Below, piece by piece: positions 21,474 to 32,261 of a stretch of DNA of 64,000 nucleotides. Numbering within the stretch: position 1 is the first letter of the stretch; every line of letters starts with the position of its first letter. The position numbers and the translations under genes are program-made. The notes beneath the pieces were generated by a model, which searched no databases, was not told where the DNA came from, and worked only from the letters and a program-made list of their open reading frames with translations. Origin of the DNA: Thozetella sp. PMI_491 (lineage: Eukaryota > Ascomycota > Sordariomycetes > Chaetosphaeriales > Chaetosphaeriaceae). Location of the stretch: contig MU270034.1 of assembly GCA_021432635.1 (NCBI GenBank), positions 862,195 through 926,194 on the forward strand. Reading direction: 5' to 3'.

Positions 21474-23093
21474 CTACGCTGTAGCTGCCTCCTCCACCTC
21501 GTTGCCCTCCGATGCTGCAACCTCTTCCGTAGGTCGCTCAGCGGGAAAAGCTTTCTCACTGATTGCCCCGGCCATCTTGGCCTCTGCCTCGGCCTCTGCA
21601 ATTATCTTCTTCAGTCTGACAATTTCCTGCTCTTGCTCGGCTCCCTTCTTCTCGAGGGAAATCTTCTCAGCTTCGACAGTCGTGATCTTATCCTGCAACC
21701 CCGCTACCTCCGCAGTCGTGGCGTCTATCTGCTTCTGTTGCAGGGCAATATTCGACTTCATCTCAGCTAGTGTAGCAGCTGAAGTAGCTTGCTCCTGCTT
21801 TCTGCCACTTTCGGAATCGGCGAGATCATTTTGCACACTCCGGAGGCTAGCACGAACTTGCTCTAGCTCGTTTTTCTGCTCCTCCTGCAGGGCAGTCTTC
21901 TGGTCCTCGCTAGCGGCAATTGACCTCTTCGCCGATTCTAGGTCCGCGACCGCAAGGTTGTGAGCTGTCTGCAGGGCATCGTACTTCTCCTTAAATTGGG
22001 CGATGTCCTTCTGCGCAGCCGATAGCTTGGCCTCGGACTCCGCCGATTGCTTATTGTAGGCATCTTGCAGGCTGGAGGAAGTTTTCCTTGCCTCGGCTAG
22101 TTCGTCTTTTACCGTAGACAGCTCAGACTCCGATTTGGCCTTCAGCATTTCGAAGGCATGCTTCGCAGCCTCAAGGTTGTCCTGCGATTCCTGTAACTCC
22201 TTCGACTTTGCCGAAAGCGCTTGTTCCGAAGCACTCACGAGATCAGCACGGGCTTGTTGCAAACTGGCTACCGTGGCTTGGGCCTCGGCGTGTGCTGATT
22301 GCGCCGTCGATAGCTGCCCTTGGAGATCGGTCTTGGCTGCATCATGTGCTGCACGAGCGTCGGTGAGGCTCTGTTGTAATTCAGCCAAGTGTTTCGTAGC
22401 TGTCGAGATTTGCTCGTCTGTTTCTTGTTTGAGCACATCGTACCCATTCAGGAGGGTGCTGTGCTTCTCCTTTGACTCGGCCAGGTCCTTCTTGTACGAC
22501 TCCAAAGTGTCTTGCAGGGATACTAGATCACCCTTAACACTGGCAGATTCTTGCTTGAGGGCCTCAGATTCCCCCTGAGAATCGGTAAGCTGCTGCGTGA
22601 CCTTGGCTAGCTGCTCGTTCAATGCTGCCTCACGCGAGACGCCCTCCTGCACAGCCGAAGTAAGCTGCTTTTGCACGGATGAGAGTTCTTCCGTGAGAGT
22701 CTTCTTGGCCAGTTCCAGCGTTGAGATGCTATTCTCTAACCTGGCTATGTCGCCTTTCAGAGCGGTAAGCTCGTCGGCATGGCTGGCGGCTGCCTGTTTT
22801 CCCGCGTGCTCCTGCTCAGCTACTTTGGCGTTTAGCTTGCCAGCCTCAGCACGCGCATCGCCCAGTTCCTTCTCCGTTGACAAAAGTTTAGTCGAGACAT
22901 CCCCTAACTGCTGGCGGAGGGACTCGGCTTCCTGAGAGAGGATGGAGTGCTGCTTCTCTTTGGCGCTCAGCTCCTCCTCAAGGATGGTTATGGTTTCCTT
23001 CTTGTCGGAGAGCTGTTCTTCAAGCGCTTCTTTCTGCGCTTTGAGGACAGATAGCCCGTTTCCGTGGGTGAGGGTGGAAAGAAGATTGCCCAT
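21474..23093 (-). CDS. Long coiled-coil protein with N-myristoylation-like start
   Basis: A single exon of 539 aa. From residue about 15 to 500 the chain is a nearly unbroken heptad-rich coiled coil: Leu/Ala at a/d positions, Glu/Lys/Gln/Ser elsewhere, and no Pro across that stretch. Repeated words include LEEELSAKEKQ, STEKELGD and QLSTAQSAHAEAQ. The first residues MGNLLSTL fit the N-myristoylation pattern (Gly2, small residue at 6), so the rod may be tethered to a membrane by its N-terminus. The last 40 residues are acidic and disordered-looking. No globular domain is visible. It could be a structural tether or scaffold, for instance at septa or vesicles. It is too simple in composition to assign by family. 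The Ser/Cys-rich frames on the opposite strand are shadows. Confidence 0.8.
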   Translation of the reverse strand: MGNLLSTLTHGNGLSVLKAQKEALEEQLSDKKETITILEEELSAKEKQHSILSQEAESLRQQLGDVSTKLLSTEKELGDARAEAGKLNAKVAEQEHAGKQAAASHADELTALKGDIARLENSISTLELAKKTLTEELSSVQKQLTSAVQEGVSREAALNEQLAKVTQQLTDSQGESEALKQESASVKGDLVSLQDTLESYKKDLAESKEKHSTLLNGYDVLKQETDEQISTATKHLAELQQSLTDARAAHDAAKTDLQGQLSTAQSAHAEAQATVASLQQARADLVSASEQALSAKSKELQESQDNLEAAKHAFEMLKAKSESELSTVKDELAEARKTSSSLQDAYNKQSAESEAKLSAAQKDIAQFKEKYDALQTAHNLAVADLESAKRSIAASEDQKTALQEEQKNELEQVRASLRSVQNDLADSESGRKQEQATSAATLAEMKSNIALQQKQIDATTAEVAGLQDKITTVEAEKISLEKKGAEQEQEIVRLKKIIAEAEAEAKMAGAISEKAFPAERPTEEVAASEGNEVEEAATA

Positions 23094-23259
23094 GGTTTTG
23101 TCCGATGGAGCGGCTTGGAATGGCAGAGCTGAGGATGAGGAGAAGGCGCAGCAGACTTTGTTGTAAACTAATTTTCAATGCGACGTCGCAATCTTATCGT
23201 TGCCTGGCCAATTACAAGCACCAAGCTAAATCACCTGAGGGTCCACATTGTGGTTCACC

Positions 23260-23269
23260 CGGTAATGAA
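23260..23269. repeat. Left target-site duplication of the 23.3-26.5 kb element
   Basis: CGGTAATGAA here is repeated exactly at 26495-26504, directly outside the inverted arms. Depending on where the element starts, the duplication is 9 or 10 bp. Confidence 0.7.
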
Positions 23270-23447
23270 AAGGACCCATAAATCGACGGGTACCGTGGAT
23301 ATTACATAAGCGTGGACCCTAACAAAAAATATAAGGGCATACGATCTTAGATATACTCGGGGGTCTGTGCGAGAGCTCGTAAGACCCCCTACTTCGTAGG
23401 GGGTCACAAAACCGTGGGATGGATCAAAACTGTGGGACAAACCCCAC
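23270..23447 (+). repeat. Left inverted arm of the transposon
   Basis: Matches the reverse complement of 26250-26494 with one internal deletion of about 70 bp relative to it. The best-kept part is about 23357-23447, where the two arms are nearly identical. Confidence 0.8.
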
Positions 23448-26249
23448 ATCGCGTAGCGTGTTCCATACAGCGCGTTTTCCATATAATTGAACATTTTGAC
23501 CTGTGTTTCTCGTGATATCTCAGTCTAAACTAGCCATTTCGTCCCCAAAATACCGGCCGACCAGCCAGATCCAGAGCCTATTCCCCTCCTCGCAGCTAGA
23601 TGGCTGATTCGCGCCAGGGAGCGCTTTAAGAGCGGCCGAGATATTATAGTATACAGTGGAAAACTCCCCATGATCCTCCTTGCCTCCTTGCGATACGAGT
23701 GTAGCTCCTCTGCCGTTAGGAGGCACTTTAAGAGCCTTAAAGAGACGGGGTTGCCCTAGTCTTGCGGTAGAACGCTAGGGAGATCAACCACGCTTATGAT
23801 CTATAAAGATACTGCCCTTAATTACTACCTCCGTCTTACTGTTGATAGTGGGCTGTTTGTAGACCGTTTGCTGGTAGAGATAATGGCGAACGAACTTTGT
23901 GCGTGGCGTGCTGTTCTAGCTGGCCCAGTCTTAAAGGCATGGTATCCGTGCTGGATCAGAGACTTGGTGTGGTTCTTAAGGATCTATATAAAGGTAGTGG
24001 AGGTAGTATAAGTATCAGTTAGTCTACGAGTCAAGTATATAAAGAGCTTCTTTAATATCCTTGAGTTAGCCAGGCAAAGATATTACCTTATAGCCTCTAG
24101 TGTGTGGAACGTTAACAAGAGTAGCTTCTAACTAGGCGTTATCTCTAGCTGCTTTAAGATCCTTTGCTTAAAGACTATAACTAATGTGTTAAAGGTTAGT
24201 ATTATACTCTAGATAAAGCTCTTTAACTAACTAATTACCTATATAGGGCTAAGTCGTTGACTTTGCTAACCAAGAGTTAATAATAATAGTCGCAAGTGTA
24301 AATGCTGCTGGCAAGTATATCTAGCCTCTTTATATCTTTAAGACATATCTAGATGAGAGCTAGGGAGACACTCCCCTTAACGACTAGGTATTATTCGCCC
24401 AGTCTAATACTAGCTTTAGCTTGAAGGAGATTATAATGGATTAGATACAGTACTTTAACCGTAAGAGCTTCTATCTCTATATAGAGTTCTAATAGCGTGG
24501 CTATACACTAGAGGAGTGGTTTAGGTATGATAAATATTAACAAAGCTCTATTATTAAGGGAGAGGATCTAGATCTAGACCTTCTCCCTTATTAATACTCT
24601 ATATATAACTAAAATAAGGAGGAGATAAGGATCTAGTGCCTTTTAATACTAGATAGCTTCTCTAGCTACTATAGACTTGATCTACTTAAGTACTATATAA
24701 TATTTAATATCCTACCTCTCTTCCTCCCTCTTTATTCCTCCTATTACCTTTAACTACTTAATGTTAGTATCTTCTAGTCTATAAAGACCTAGTATTAGAA
24801 GAATATAAGGTTTTATATTAATAATAGCAAGCTAATATTCTCTAGGTTAGATTTTATAATAAGATTATGTATTAGTATAGCTTAGACTATGTAGAGAGTA
24901 TAGACTTATTGTTTCTTATCTAAAGTCTTATTAATACTAGCTTTTAGTAGCACTATATCTTAAATAGCTTTATTAATACTAGTATTTAACTGGTTAACTA
25001 TATACTAGTGTTAAAGAATCTTATGCATAGCTATAGGGGAGATACTATTATATCTTGATATAATTAGGACTTTAATAGTTGTCTTACAATTACTAACTAT
25101 AGTCTTTAATGTATTAGTATAAGGTATAGTAATATCCTTAGCTTGTTAATAAGAGAGGATATTAGAATAATAGATAAGATACTTAAGGAGAGTATTATAA
25201 TGATTTACTATATAAAGACCTTTACTACTAACTAGATTACTTGTCTTAAGCATCTAGCAGAGAAGAAGATAAGGAGGTATACTATACAGCTAAAGAGTAA
25301 GTTAATTATAGTATCCTCTATTATACACCTCTACTATCTTTAGACAAGTCGTATAAAGAAAGAGGCAGCTACTTACTAGTAAAAGTAAGTAAAGATTATC
25401 TCTAATATTGAGAAGTATAAGCTATAGTTACTTAGGGATAAGTATTCCAAGTAGAAGAGGAAACTAGAGAATAAGATTATAGGCAATAAGGGGCGCCTTT
25501 GCTAGAGGACCTTTGAGGAGTGGCTAGAATATATAGGGAAGGCTGAGGAGTTTATTCCTCTTAACGAGAGCCACCCCCTTTTTACTAATAGCTAGTCTTA
25601 AAAGCATGGAAAAAAGCCCTTTTTTATTATTGATACTATACCGACTATTATACCTAACCTATACTTTAACTACCTCTTTTATAACGTGATCTTTATAGAT
25701 ATACCCTTATATAGGAAGAGGGGGTCTTATACTGACAATCTTATAATACTAAACGTCTCTAGTAACTCTTTAGGGTCTAATAATAATACTAATGATACTA
25801 ACGATACCAGAGAGGTATAATTTACAGTAGAGAAGCTCTTTATACCACCACAGCTATAGTTATAAGAGTGTATCCTTTTTATTATGCGATCTGAGTTGAA
25901 CTTACCCATACCAGGGCCGATTAACCAGCTGGGACTACTTAACAGTATATAACTAGTACAAAAAGCTCAGAAATAAAGAGTTATAGATCTATACTACGAT
26001 TTATATAGTGATAAATACTGGGTATGATGGTCGGCCTAGTAGCTGGGTCGTGGCACGTAGCGCGTACTGCAGTGGGCGCTGGCCACCATAGTAAAAAAAT
26101 CACATACTTATTTTGGCGATCCACGCGATGGGAGCTCCAGAGACCCTCAAAACACCACGCTCACGATATTTACTAGTTGATCTGGTGGATATGCTGCATA
26201 TAGTGGAGGGTGCTTCCAGTTGTTCTATACGGATCCCCATACAAATCTG

Positions 26250-26494
26250 GTGGGGTTTTGTCCCACAGTTTTGATCCATCCCACGGTTTTGTGACCCCCT
26301 ACGAAGTAGGGGGTCTTACGAGCTCTCGCACAGACCCCCGAGTAGTGGTTTCAGACCATCTCCCCCCCCCCCTTATGGGGGATCCCAGGGTTAGGGTCCA
26401 CGCTTACGTAAAATCGACGGGTCCCGTTGATATATGGGTCCCCATGGTACCCGTAAAAACTTAAATCCACAGTACCCGTCGATTTATGGGTCCC
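26250..26494 (-). repeat. Right inverted arm of the transposon
   Basis: Inverted copy of the left arm. Compared with it, this arm has an extra sub-terminal copy of the end motif (GGGACCCATATATCAACGGG on the minus strand) and a C-run at 26362-26371. Confidence 0.8.
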
Positions 26495-26504
26495 CGGTAA
26501 TGAA
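26495..26504. repeat. Right target-site duplication
   Basis: CGGTAATGAA, identical to 23260-23269. Confidence 0.7.
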
Positions 26505-27300
26505 TCTTACGAAGCGATCTCAAACCGCAATAAGTCACGAGGAACAGCTTCCATTGAGCAGAGAGTATCGCAAAGTGCTACAGTATTGAGGGCAAGAGAG
26601 AGAAGAAAAAGAAAAGACGACCATTTTAGCTCGGTTATAACGGAATTTCCACTAAAAATTGGCGCAGGAGCTGCCACGCGTCTATTTTAAACGACAGGAG
26701 TAAAACTTTAGGAATATCTAGCGCTGGTCTTGCTATTTACGCAACATAATAATTACAGGTACCTTGCCTGGATTTGTTGGGTCGCACCATGTAGTTAGAG
26801 CCTAGACCTATAAAGCTGATTAAACAGTATAGGATACCTAGGTACTTTGGGTACTATTAACCTGAATTAATTCCAACTAGGTATTTCGATTCGGCGAGTG
26901 TTGACTTTTTATACTTTCTTTAGCGTAGCGACATTAGGCAATCTCTGAATTGCTTCTAGCAACCACTGGCAGCGTCTTGTGGTCGCCGTGACAATTTTCC
27001 GGCGTTTATTAACAGACCACCAAGCGTGTCGCATTTCTTTTGCCGGGAGCCGTGAAGGCGACAGGCAGTAACACAAACTATTAACTCAGCCTTTTCCGGA
27101 TTGAAATATATGCCAATTAGCGAGACACCTCGCATGCATCACATATTACGTCAATATATCGCTGTACTAAATCTTCCATGCCACCGGCTCATTATTGGCC
27201 TCCTACGCTATGTGACTAAAGGGATCATCGGCAATATATTGACTGGCTGCCGGACCTGTGAAAACGGTCTCTAGCCTTCTGCGACCTTTCAATTGTCAAA
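26505..27300. other. Intergenic, no gene seen
   Basis: Sequence next to the transposon, without a recognisable gene or repeat. Confidence 0.4.
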
Positions 27301-27688
27301 ATGTATGCAAGCTGGAAGGCATTTGTTAGGAATGTCCTTGCTATGGGGGCAGCGAATGTATTCGCATCCTCGTTGGAAAGCAAATCCAATACACATGTCG
27401 CTAATCCCGATGAAGAGATTTCATTTCATTACCGCTTCTGTGAGTTACGACATGGCTCCCCATTTACTTCGGCGGCTCTAACAAGAATAAGTCGACGCCC
27501 CTATTTGTGACAAATGCGTCGACCCGCATTATACTTGGCCATATAACAATGGCAGCCCGTAAGTTCTGCATCGCTATCTGGAGTTGACTCCATCAAGTTA
27601 GACCAAATAAGTGAGCTTATGCAGGAACTCGACGCTAAACATGTATTATCTCAGGAGTCGAGGCTCTACAGAGAACTGTTATAGTGCT
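27301..27688 (+). pseudogene. Small gene broken across three reading frames, family unknown
   Basis: An ATG at 27301 opens a 69-codon frame (MYASWKAFVRNVLAM..., with HYRFCELRHGSP near its end). At about 27450 the coding-like signal moves to the next frame (IYFGGSNKNKSTPLFVTNAS, then TRIILGHITMAA). From about 27555 a third frame carries VSSASLSGVDSIKLDQISEL and an amphipathic end before a TAG at 27687-27689. Each piece ends where the next begins, which suggests one protein of roughly 120 aa with two frameshifts. A GTAAGT at 27559 could be a splice site, explaining one shift. No family was recognised. Confidence 0.4.
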
Positions 27689-28608
27689 CCTGTGGGTATA
27701 AACTGGCAGCGCCTCGAAATTGACAACACCTTTTCCAATACCAAATGTTCGTTCTTTTAATACCCCCTGGCCTACCCAGCATGTATACTCACTCTGACTC
27801 CTAGACGGCGTACAAACTTTTTGCAATATTGACTGCAAAGGAGGGTCCACAGCTCTCTATCAAGGAATTAACTGCTTCTCACCTCCGAAGGGGTAAGTTC
27901 TATGCACTGCTACGTGTTTATACGCGAAATTTGGATTCAATTCCTGATTTTGGGACATTAACGTCGGAGAATTAGTTGTGCCATCGGCAGCTTGTAAGCG
28001 TAGCGCCGGCTTTGGTCCCTTTCGACCTTGATACTAACAACTTTTTAGCCGAGTATGGTCCTAAACTACCAGATTGTTCCGCATATACAAGATGAGCGGA
28101 AGCAAAGAGAACAGACACAGGACTCAGGAAGGAAAGAGTCCATTCACTGGCTGTGCATTGCATCCTATTCCAGGAGCATATTATCTAAAGCCTTATAATC
28201 ACGACGAAATTCGCTCTACAGCTCGTGTTCAACTCTGATCGTGAATCAGTGTCCGTGGTTCTATTCTTATTTGATCTCGATCTTGTAATTTTTCTTGTAG
28301 TTCCACGCCACGTAACTCGGGCATTCAGTCAGCATCCTCACTCAGGTCAAGTAAAACCCTGAGTCAAGGCGCTGGCGTGTGTTTAGATAGTTAATGTCTC
28401 AGTTTTACGAGTTCTAGTAACTAGTGAGGATGAGACTAGACTGGGTGTACGTTTATTGGGCCCTAGCCTATTTGGAGATCTAGGAGGATAAGGAGGCCGA
28501 CGAACGGGTGAAACCTGGGGCTATTAGGTGGTAGTAGAAGGCGCTAGTATTCTATTCTATTCTATAGTTACTCAGACATCACCTACCTGCCTTTTGTATG
28601 CGTATGAA
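27689..28608. other. Intergenic, no gene seen
   Basis: Only overlapping short open frames on both strands. A short ATTCT pentanucleotide run is present at about 28548-28565. Confidence 0.4.
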
Positions 28609-29949
28609 TCAAGCAAGTTGCATCACCAGGCCCTTTTTGAGGGCATCCCTCTCTGCCTTCCCCAGGGGGTCCCTGTTATCGAAACTGGCTTTCTTGCGCT
28701 CTGCACTTGTCCACGTCGTGATGTCCAATGCATCACCGCCAATGCCCACCGCCTTACTTCCAGGCCGCGAAACGCCATAGCAACGCTCGTAGTGTTTGAT
28801 GGACAGTGCCCAGCTCCATACATCGGCATTATCATCTTTAGGTGTGGGCAGCGCCACCGTGATGTCACAGTCGGCACAGAGCTCGTCGATGTCAGGCGGG
28901 CCCACTAGGGGTATCGCGAACTTGTTAGCGTAGGCGAGGACGTAATCGTCGAACCGGTTGCTGTCGTAGATGAACACTGCCGCGTTGTCGTCCTTGGCTG
29001 CCTTGCCCTTCTTGGCGACGGCCTTGGCCGGCGGGGTGTCGACGGAGTCCACTAGAAAATTGCTCTGGCGCATATGTGCCGCCATCTTGACATAGAGCGC
29101 CATGGTGTGCCCAAGGTTCTGCACTTCGGAGTTCTCGGCGAGGAGTTTCTGGGCGTGAAGCTTGGAGAGCATCGAGAGAAAGGCTTGGCCGACGAGGCGG
29201 AGCGTCGACTCAACTCTCTCCGGATCGTCGCACCTAGCATAGGGGTAATCCGCGTCAGCTCTTACCCCGACAATGACTGGAGGAGGAATAATGTCAAGGA
29301 CAGAAAATAGCGCCTACCCCATCATCGGGCCAATCATGTAGTCTGAAAGCAGGAAGTACACCGCCGCTTGGCAGACTATCCACTGCTCCTTCCAGCTGGC
29401 ACGAGCTGTGTCGAAGTCGACCAGTAGGTTTTGCAAGACTTCGAGGACGCCATAGCCGGCATGGTCATTGTAGGTGTACATCGCAAAGTTGTCTGGGTCG
29501 CGAAGCTCGCAGTGGATACGTTGGTGATGGTACTTGTAAAACGCAGCGAGGGTCAGAACCCAGGGATGATCCGGATGATCTTTGAAGTCGGCCCTGCACA
29601 CGCATGTTTTGCCGCCGTCGCATCTCTTTCGCTCAGGTTTTCCCTTGTCGTCGTGCTCTCCGCGATTGTCGTCATTCAGGCTGTCATCATCGCTGTCATC
29701 GTCCTGGCTAAGCTCGAATGGCGCCGTGCAGATACAGATATAGGAATAAGATTTCTTTGGGTCGTCAGTCACAATCTTCCAGTACTCGGCGTCCGCATTG
29801 GCAGAGCCAGAGATAGTCGACCAGCGAGTCCTGCGCATCATCTTCATGACCTCCTGTTCCAGCTCATCGTCATCAATTTGGCTGCCCTGCTTAGCCCTTT
29901 TGGCACTAGCGGTCTGGGCCGTAGACGGTGCAGCTCTTTTCGCGGGCAT
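28609..29949 (-). CDS. Conserved-looking protein of unknown function, two exons
   Basis: Exons complement(28609-29233, 29318-29949) give 418 aa. The 84-bp intron (GTAGGC...CTAG) rejoins PMM-G to CDDPERVES in phase. The N-terminus is basic (MPAKRAAP...KRAKQ), like a nuclear localisation signal. An acidic Asp/Ser run sits near residues 85-105, followed by CDGGKTCVCRADF, a possible metal-binding or disulphide cluster. Then comes a helical region with HPWVLTLAAFYKYHHQRIHC and EQWIVCQAAVYFLLSDYM. The second exon has an Ala/Lys-rich linker followed by DAVFIYDSN-like and LPTPKDDNADVWSWALS segments. Start is the only upstream Met in frame. I do not recognise a named domain. Codon use and length argue for a real gene. 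Confidence 0.75.
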
Positions 29950-32261
29950 CTTAGCAGTACTTCCGGGAATGGTTTGTCAAGGCCTGTATATCCTGCGTGT
30001 AGCAGTCAACAAGTCAGAGCAATTTGCAGACAGACGCTCGCCAACTAATGGAGGTCTGAAAACAAAAAGTTAGATGAGATGGGCAGGGGCAACGCGACGC
30101 GTCCGTTTAATAGACCCGCTTTTCCCTCGGCATCTGGGCAGGGTTCGGGCCATGGGTCTCGACAGAAAATGCGATGATCCACATCTTAAATTGAAGAAGG
30201 AGCAGATTGGCCTCCCTAGCCTCCCCTTCATTCGCAGCTAGATGCCAGTCTCACGCTGCAGAATACCTTCCAACGTTTGTCATGGAAAACTCCAGGCGCA
30301 AATGAAATGCTCATTTAATCGAAACCTCAAACTGCTCCATCTCACATTCTCCTAACAATTAGCAATGCCGATTCCCATCCTTCCTTGTATGTGCAGCGTG
30401 CGTTTTAGTAATTATAAACTAATAACTATTTAAAGACCTTCATCTAAAAAAAATCCTAATCAGTAAGTCATCAATATCAAGGCTGATCTATTTTATAAGG
30501 CGCTAAGGCGCTTTAACAGGGTAATATAAGGCCCTGTATTAGCTGTGATACTTTAGGCCTTTGAGTAGCTATTCACCTAAAGCAAAGTATACAGCCACCA
30601 GAGAGCCTACCATGCCAAGATAAAGAAGCATTGCCGTTGCGGTCCCCGAAGATCCGGGAATTCACCCCAGATCCCCAACATATATTCAATAACTTGATCC
30701 AGAGGTACCTCTAGGCTTATCGATAAAATTATCCACTCGACCATATCTGTCGTGCAATACTTGCCTTAGACCCACTCAGCGTAACATTATTCCAACACCG
30801 CCTGATGCTGCATCGGGTCTTGCACGTTTGAGCAGTAAATCTGGAAAGAATGACCCTCGGTTGCAACAAATCCACCTCATCTAGTATCCTGCTCATTCTC
30901 GTTCGGGATTTCCGGCTAGGTGTCTGTAGAAGCATTGAGGCTTCTTTCCAAGACGGAAGAGAATACTATATTCATAATCTTAGCAAAGCATGAATAAAAC
31001 CAGGCGAATCACACAATAGAAGATTAATAAGCCGCGTACATAGAATCCTACGGAGCCCACCATCTTCTCAGTCACGCCGGTATTGGATAAGGTCTTTTTA
31101 CTCATATAAGGCTGCTAGAAATTGCTTCTTCGGTGTACAGCCTGCACAACAGAAACCAGCACCACGGCAGACCGGACTGCGCAGTGAGCCACCTATTACA
31201 CACACTGGTATGAGTCAATTGGCATCTAGCTTTCGGAGATGGCTCCCGTCATACAACCATACAGCTCGCCCCTCTAAGGATAGTTATTAAATCAACTTAA
31301 GAGAATGAATAACTCCTTGACGTCAATTCCAAGCCTCATCAAGGTGTAACACAGTATTATTGCACATTTAAATGCTCGACTACGTTTTAAGCGGCCAACG
31401 CCCACTATAAGACCCAGAGCTATCCACTTCCAGGTACGATAGCATCTTGCCTGTCGCTACGAGTAGTGCCGAGCCTTGACCCTAGAAGGTGCCTTAGAGA
31501 CACTACTAGATTGTAGCTTCTTCGCATAAATGCTACCGTGTCACTTTATTGTGTACGTCCATACGACCGGATTCCAATACACGCCTATCTAAGATGTTCC
31601 AGCAAGAAAGGTACGAGGGAGAAGACATTAAAAGTTCAACAGTAAGGATCATGTCGTATTTCTCTGCCTCGGGCCTTTCAAGTGACTTGTTGCATTCTAT
31701 ATTGCTATACGAAGCACAGTAACGGGAAGTCGGGGAGGTATAAGCACAATTAGAGGACTTGTTAACTTATTATAAAATTATACTTATTACAGGTTACGCT
31801 AGTCTTTTCAAGCAGCGAAGCCCTGTAGTGTGGTAAATTTAAAATATAAATTTATGGCCTTTGCTGTCTATTTTTCCCCGACCGACCAAGGTAAATATTG
31901 TCTTTTTTTTTTTCCCCAGTGAGACCATAGTTTTCCCCTTCTAACATCTCTCTCTACTATATTTTCTTAAGTAGAATTTTATTTTTAGTTTCATAAGATG
32001 TTAAACAACGCTGGAAGTTGGTTTGTATATTTTTGTTCTTAATAAAACGTTAGTGTGGGGTTGTAAGATAGAGACTGTTGGTGGGAAATCTGCTTCTAGT
32101 TTAGTGACTACTACATGTAGTTAGCGCTCTTACTTTATAGTCAGTACAGCATTGAGTCACCCTTCTTGTTATGACATGATGACATGACGTCACCCTCCCT
32201 GTAATATGAGTTCACGGTCCTAAACCATTTATATTTCCCACGTCTACAACTCTTCATCGTA
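29950..32261. other. 2.3-kb intergenic stretch, no gene recognised
   Basis: Short, stop-rich frames only. The part 30400-30760 and 31740-32060 is A+T-rich with poly-A and poly-T runs. A 68-aa frame at 30729-30935 (-) has no motif. The last 100 bp hold the promoter of the gene at 32262, with a TTATATTT at about 32228. Confidence 0.4.

Larger units (their letters stand above)
23270..26494. mobile_element. Decayed DNA transposon with long inverted arms, MULE-like
   Basis: The element is about 3.2 kb. Its ends read AAGGACCCATAAATCGACGG (left) and, on the other strand, GGGGACCCATAAATCGACGG (right). Inverted arms extend 178 bp on the left and 245 bp on the right, sharing long identical blocks such as CTCGGGGGTCTGTGCGAG. 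A 9-10 bp direct repeat flanks it. Long inverted arms plus a 9-10 bp duplication fit Mutator-like elements; hAT (8 bp) is the alternative. The interior, especially 24000-25900, is strongly A+T-rich and full of stops, consistent with RIP. No transposase domain could be read. A coding-like patch near 25490-25570 (FEEWLEYIGKAEEF, preceded by a stop) may be a trace of it. Confidence 0.75.

Noticed and set aside
21379-23166. Long Ser/Cys/Ala-rich open frames on the + strand opposite the coiled-coil gene
   Set aside because: Their composition is the expected antisense shadow of Glu/Leu/Gln/Ala heptads; no motif of their own.
23270-26494. Helitron or retrotransposon origin of the repeat
   Set aside because: Long terminal inverted arms plus a target duplication argue for a cut-and-paste DNA transposon; no LTR or reverse transcriptase trace was read.
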